Shown here: positions 5,683-6,649 of the stretch, in pieces | Position numbering within the stretch: position 1 is the first letter of the stretch | How the letters are laid out: every line of letters starts with the position of its first letter | Assembly: GCA_003541675.1 (NCBI GenBank) | Contig: DPMC01000296.1 | Coordinates: 1-6,649 of the forward strand | Source: Acidimicrobiaceae bacterium | Lineage (GTDB): Bacteria; Actinomycetota; Acidimicrobiia; Acidimicrobiales; MedAcidi-G1 | Length of the DNA: 6,649 nucleotides | Reading direction: 5' to 3' | Position numbers and translations under genes: made by a program | The notes under the pieces: generated by a model | The model's database searches: none | The model's input: the letters and a program-made list of their open reading frames with translations, nothing else | What the model was told of the DNA's origin: nothing

Positions 5683-6649
5683 CAGGCTGGTTCCGACTCG
5701 GCCGCGCCGTTCACCCCGGGACGATTGGCCACCATGGTCAGTACGTCGTAGGCGGCCACCACCTCGTCGGCCTGGTTGACCACTTGGGCGTCCCATGCCA
5801 CCTCGCCGTAGCCGGCACCGGTTCGCAGGGTCTTTCGCTTGGCGGTCAGCCAGACGGTCAGGGTGTCGCCCGGGTAGGTGGGCTTGGCGAAGCGACACCG
5901 GTCGATTCCGTAGTTGGCCAGCACCGGCCCCGGATCGGGCCAAACGAACAGGCCGGCGGCCAAGGACAGCACGAGGTAACCGTGGGCCACCCGCCCGCCG
6001 AAGATCGGACTGGCTGCTGCGGCCTTTTCATCCATGTGAGCGTAGAAGTGGTCGCCGGTGCTATGGGCAAAGCCCTCGATGTCTTCCAGAGTGACCGTGC
6101 GACTGTCGGTCCGGATGGCCGTACCGAGTTCTAGGTCGTCGAAGTGAAGTTTGAACGGGTGGCCTCGGTCGACGTGACGGGTGGCCCCGGGCATCCACTG
6201 CCCGGTCACTGCGGTGAGCACGTCGGGCGAGCCCTGGATCGCTGTCGTCTGCATGTGGTGGCGTATGCCCCGGAGGCCACCCATCTCCTCACCGCCGCCG
6301 GCCCGGCCGGGGCCGCCGTGCACGAGGGTGGGAAGCGGCGAGCCGTGGCCGGTGGAGGTGGTGGCTGTCGAGGCATCCAGCACGTGGACTCGTCCGTGGT
6401 GCGCAGCGATGCCCAGGGTGAGGGCCGCGGCCTCGGCCACGTCGGAGGTGACCACCGAGGCCACCAGACTGCCGGCGCCAAGGGCTGCCAGGCGGATGGC
6501 GTCGTCGGGACCGTCGTAGCCGATGAGGGTGCACACCGGGCCGAATGCCTCAGTGGCATGGATGGACCGGGCGGTTGGATCGGTGGCCCGGAGAACAGTG
6601 GGGGCCAGGAAGGCGCCGACCGATGGGTCGACGTCATGAAAGGTGCAGG
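5682..6649 (-). CDS. paaZ: PaaZ, oxepin-CoA hydrolase / 3-oxo-5,6-dehydrosuberyl-CoA semialdehyde dehydrogenase (5' part outside window)
   Basis: A bifunctional enzyme that opens the oxepin-CoA ring with its hydratase domain and oxidises the semialdehyde with its aldehyde dehydrogenase (ALDH) domain. Only the last 321 residues are visible; E. coli PaaZ has about 680. The frame runs open through the right edge, so the ATG- or GTG-like codons near 6536 are internal. Visible ALDH C-terminal landmarks, numbered in the fragment, are FLAPTVLRATD at 13-23 and ATEAFGPVCTLIGY at 31-44. The E. coli-type GGPGRAGGGEEMGGLRG occurs at 111-127. The MaoC/hot-dog hydratase domain begins near 160. Its STGDHFYAHMDE gives Asp199 and His204, the same five-residue spacing as the catalytic Asp561/His566 of E. 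coli, followed by FGGRVAHGYL at 216-225. The ALDH nucleophile Cys lies off the window. First visible gene of the operon; its stop overlaps the paaA start. Confidence 0.95.
   Translation of the reverse strand, partial: CTFHDVDPSVGAFLAPTVLRATDPTARSIHATEAFGPVCTLIGYDGPDDAIRLAALGAGSLVASVVTSDVAEAAALTLGIAAHHGRVHVLDASTATTSTGHGSPLPTLVHGGPGRAGGGEEMGGLRGIRHHMQTTAIQGSPDVLTAVTGQWMPGATRHVDRGHPFKLHFDDLELGTAIRTDSRTVTLEDIEGFAHSTGDHFYAHMDEKAAAASPIFGGRVAHGYLVLSLAAGLFVWPDPGPVLANYGIDRCRFAKPTYPGDTLTVWLTAKRKTLRTGAGYGEVAWDAQVVNQADEVVAAYDVLTMVANRPGVNGAAESEPA

Noticed and set aside
5683..5943. A possible N-terminal extension of PaaA starting at 5943.
   Set aside because: It overlaps the paaZ hydratase domain in another frame, is Arg/Gly-rich, and is absent from PaaA proteins. 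The ATG at 5682 gives the family length.
6206..6637. An ATG-initiated frame on the minus strand at the right edge that could be taken as a separate gene.
   Set aside because: It is in a different frame from the continuous PaaZ translation, which carries clear ALDH and hydratase motifs across the same bases.

Overview
The window is a single-strand block of eight genes, all read on the minus strand (right to left). It carries most of a phenylacetate (PAA) catabolic operon. The DNA is GC-rich, genes are packed with overlaps or gaps of at most about 40 bases, and there is no intergenic stretch over 300 bases. No tRNA, rRNA, mobile element, CRISPR array or plus-strand gene is supported. GC content, compact layout and general protein character suggest a high-GC actinobacterium, possibly of the Acidimicrobiia type. 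That is an inference; nothing here fixes the taxonomy.

Transcription order: paaZ (5' part outside the window), paaA, paaD, paaB, paaC, a proline racemase/hydroxyproline epimerase family gene, an ornithine cyclodeaminase/mu-crystallin family gene, and paaK (3' end outside the window). The first five are tightly coupled: Z/A share 1 base (TGATG), A/D share 4 (ATGA), D/B are 14 apart, and B/C share 4 (GTGA). Gaps of 40, 24 and 31 bases then separate paaC, the racemase gene, the cyclodeaminase-family gene and paaK.

Metabolically, PaaK activates phenylacetate to phenylacetyl-CoA. The PaaA/PaaB/PaaC oxygenase, with Fe-S maturation factor PaaD, makes the ring 1,2-epoxide. PaaZ hydrolyses the oxepin-CoA ring and oxidises the resulting semialdehyde. 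The reductase subunit PaaE, the isomerase PaaG and the beta-oxidation enzymes are not in this window.

Three points deserve attention. An imino-acid-type racemase/reductase pair sits inside the operon between paaC and paaK. A perfect 24-bp AT-rich palindrome (11-bp arms, 2-base centre) lies at the end of the cyclodeaminase-family gene just upstream of paaK, and looks like an operator for an internal promoter. PaaC, normally regarded as the non-catalytic subunit, here keeps ExxH motifs resembling those of PaaA.
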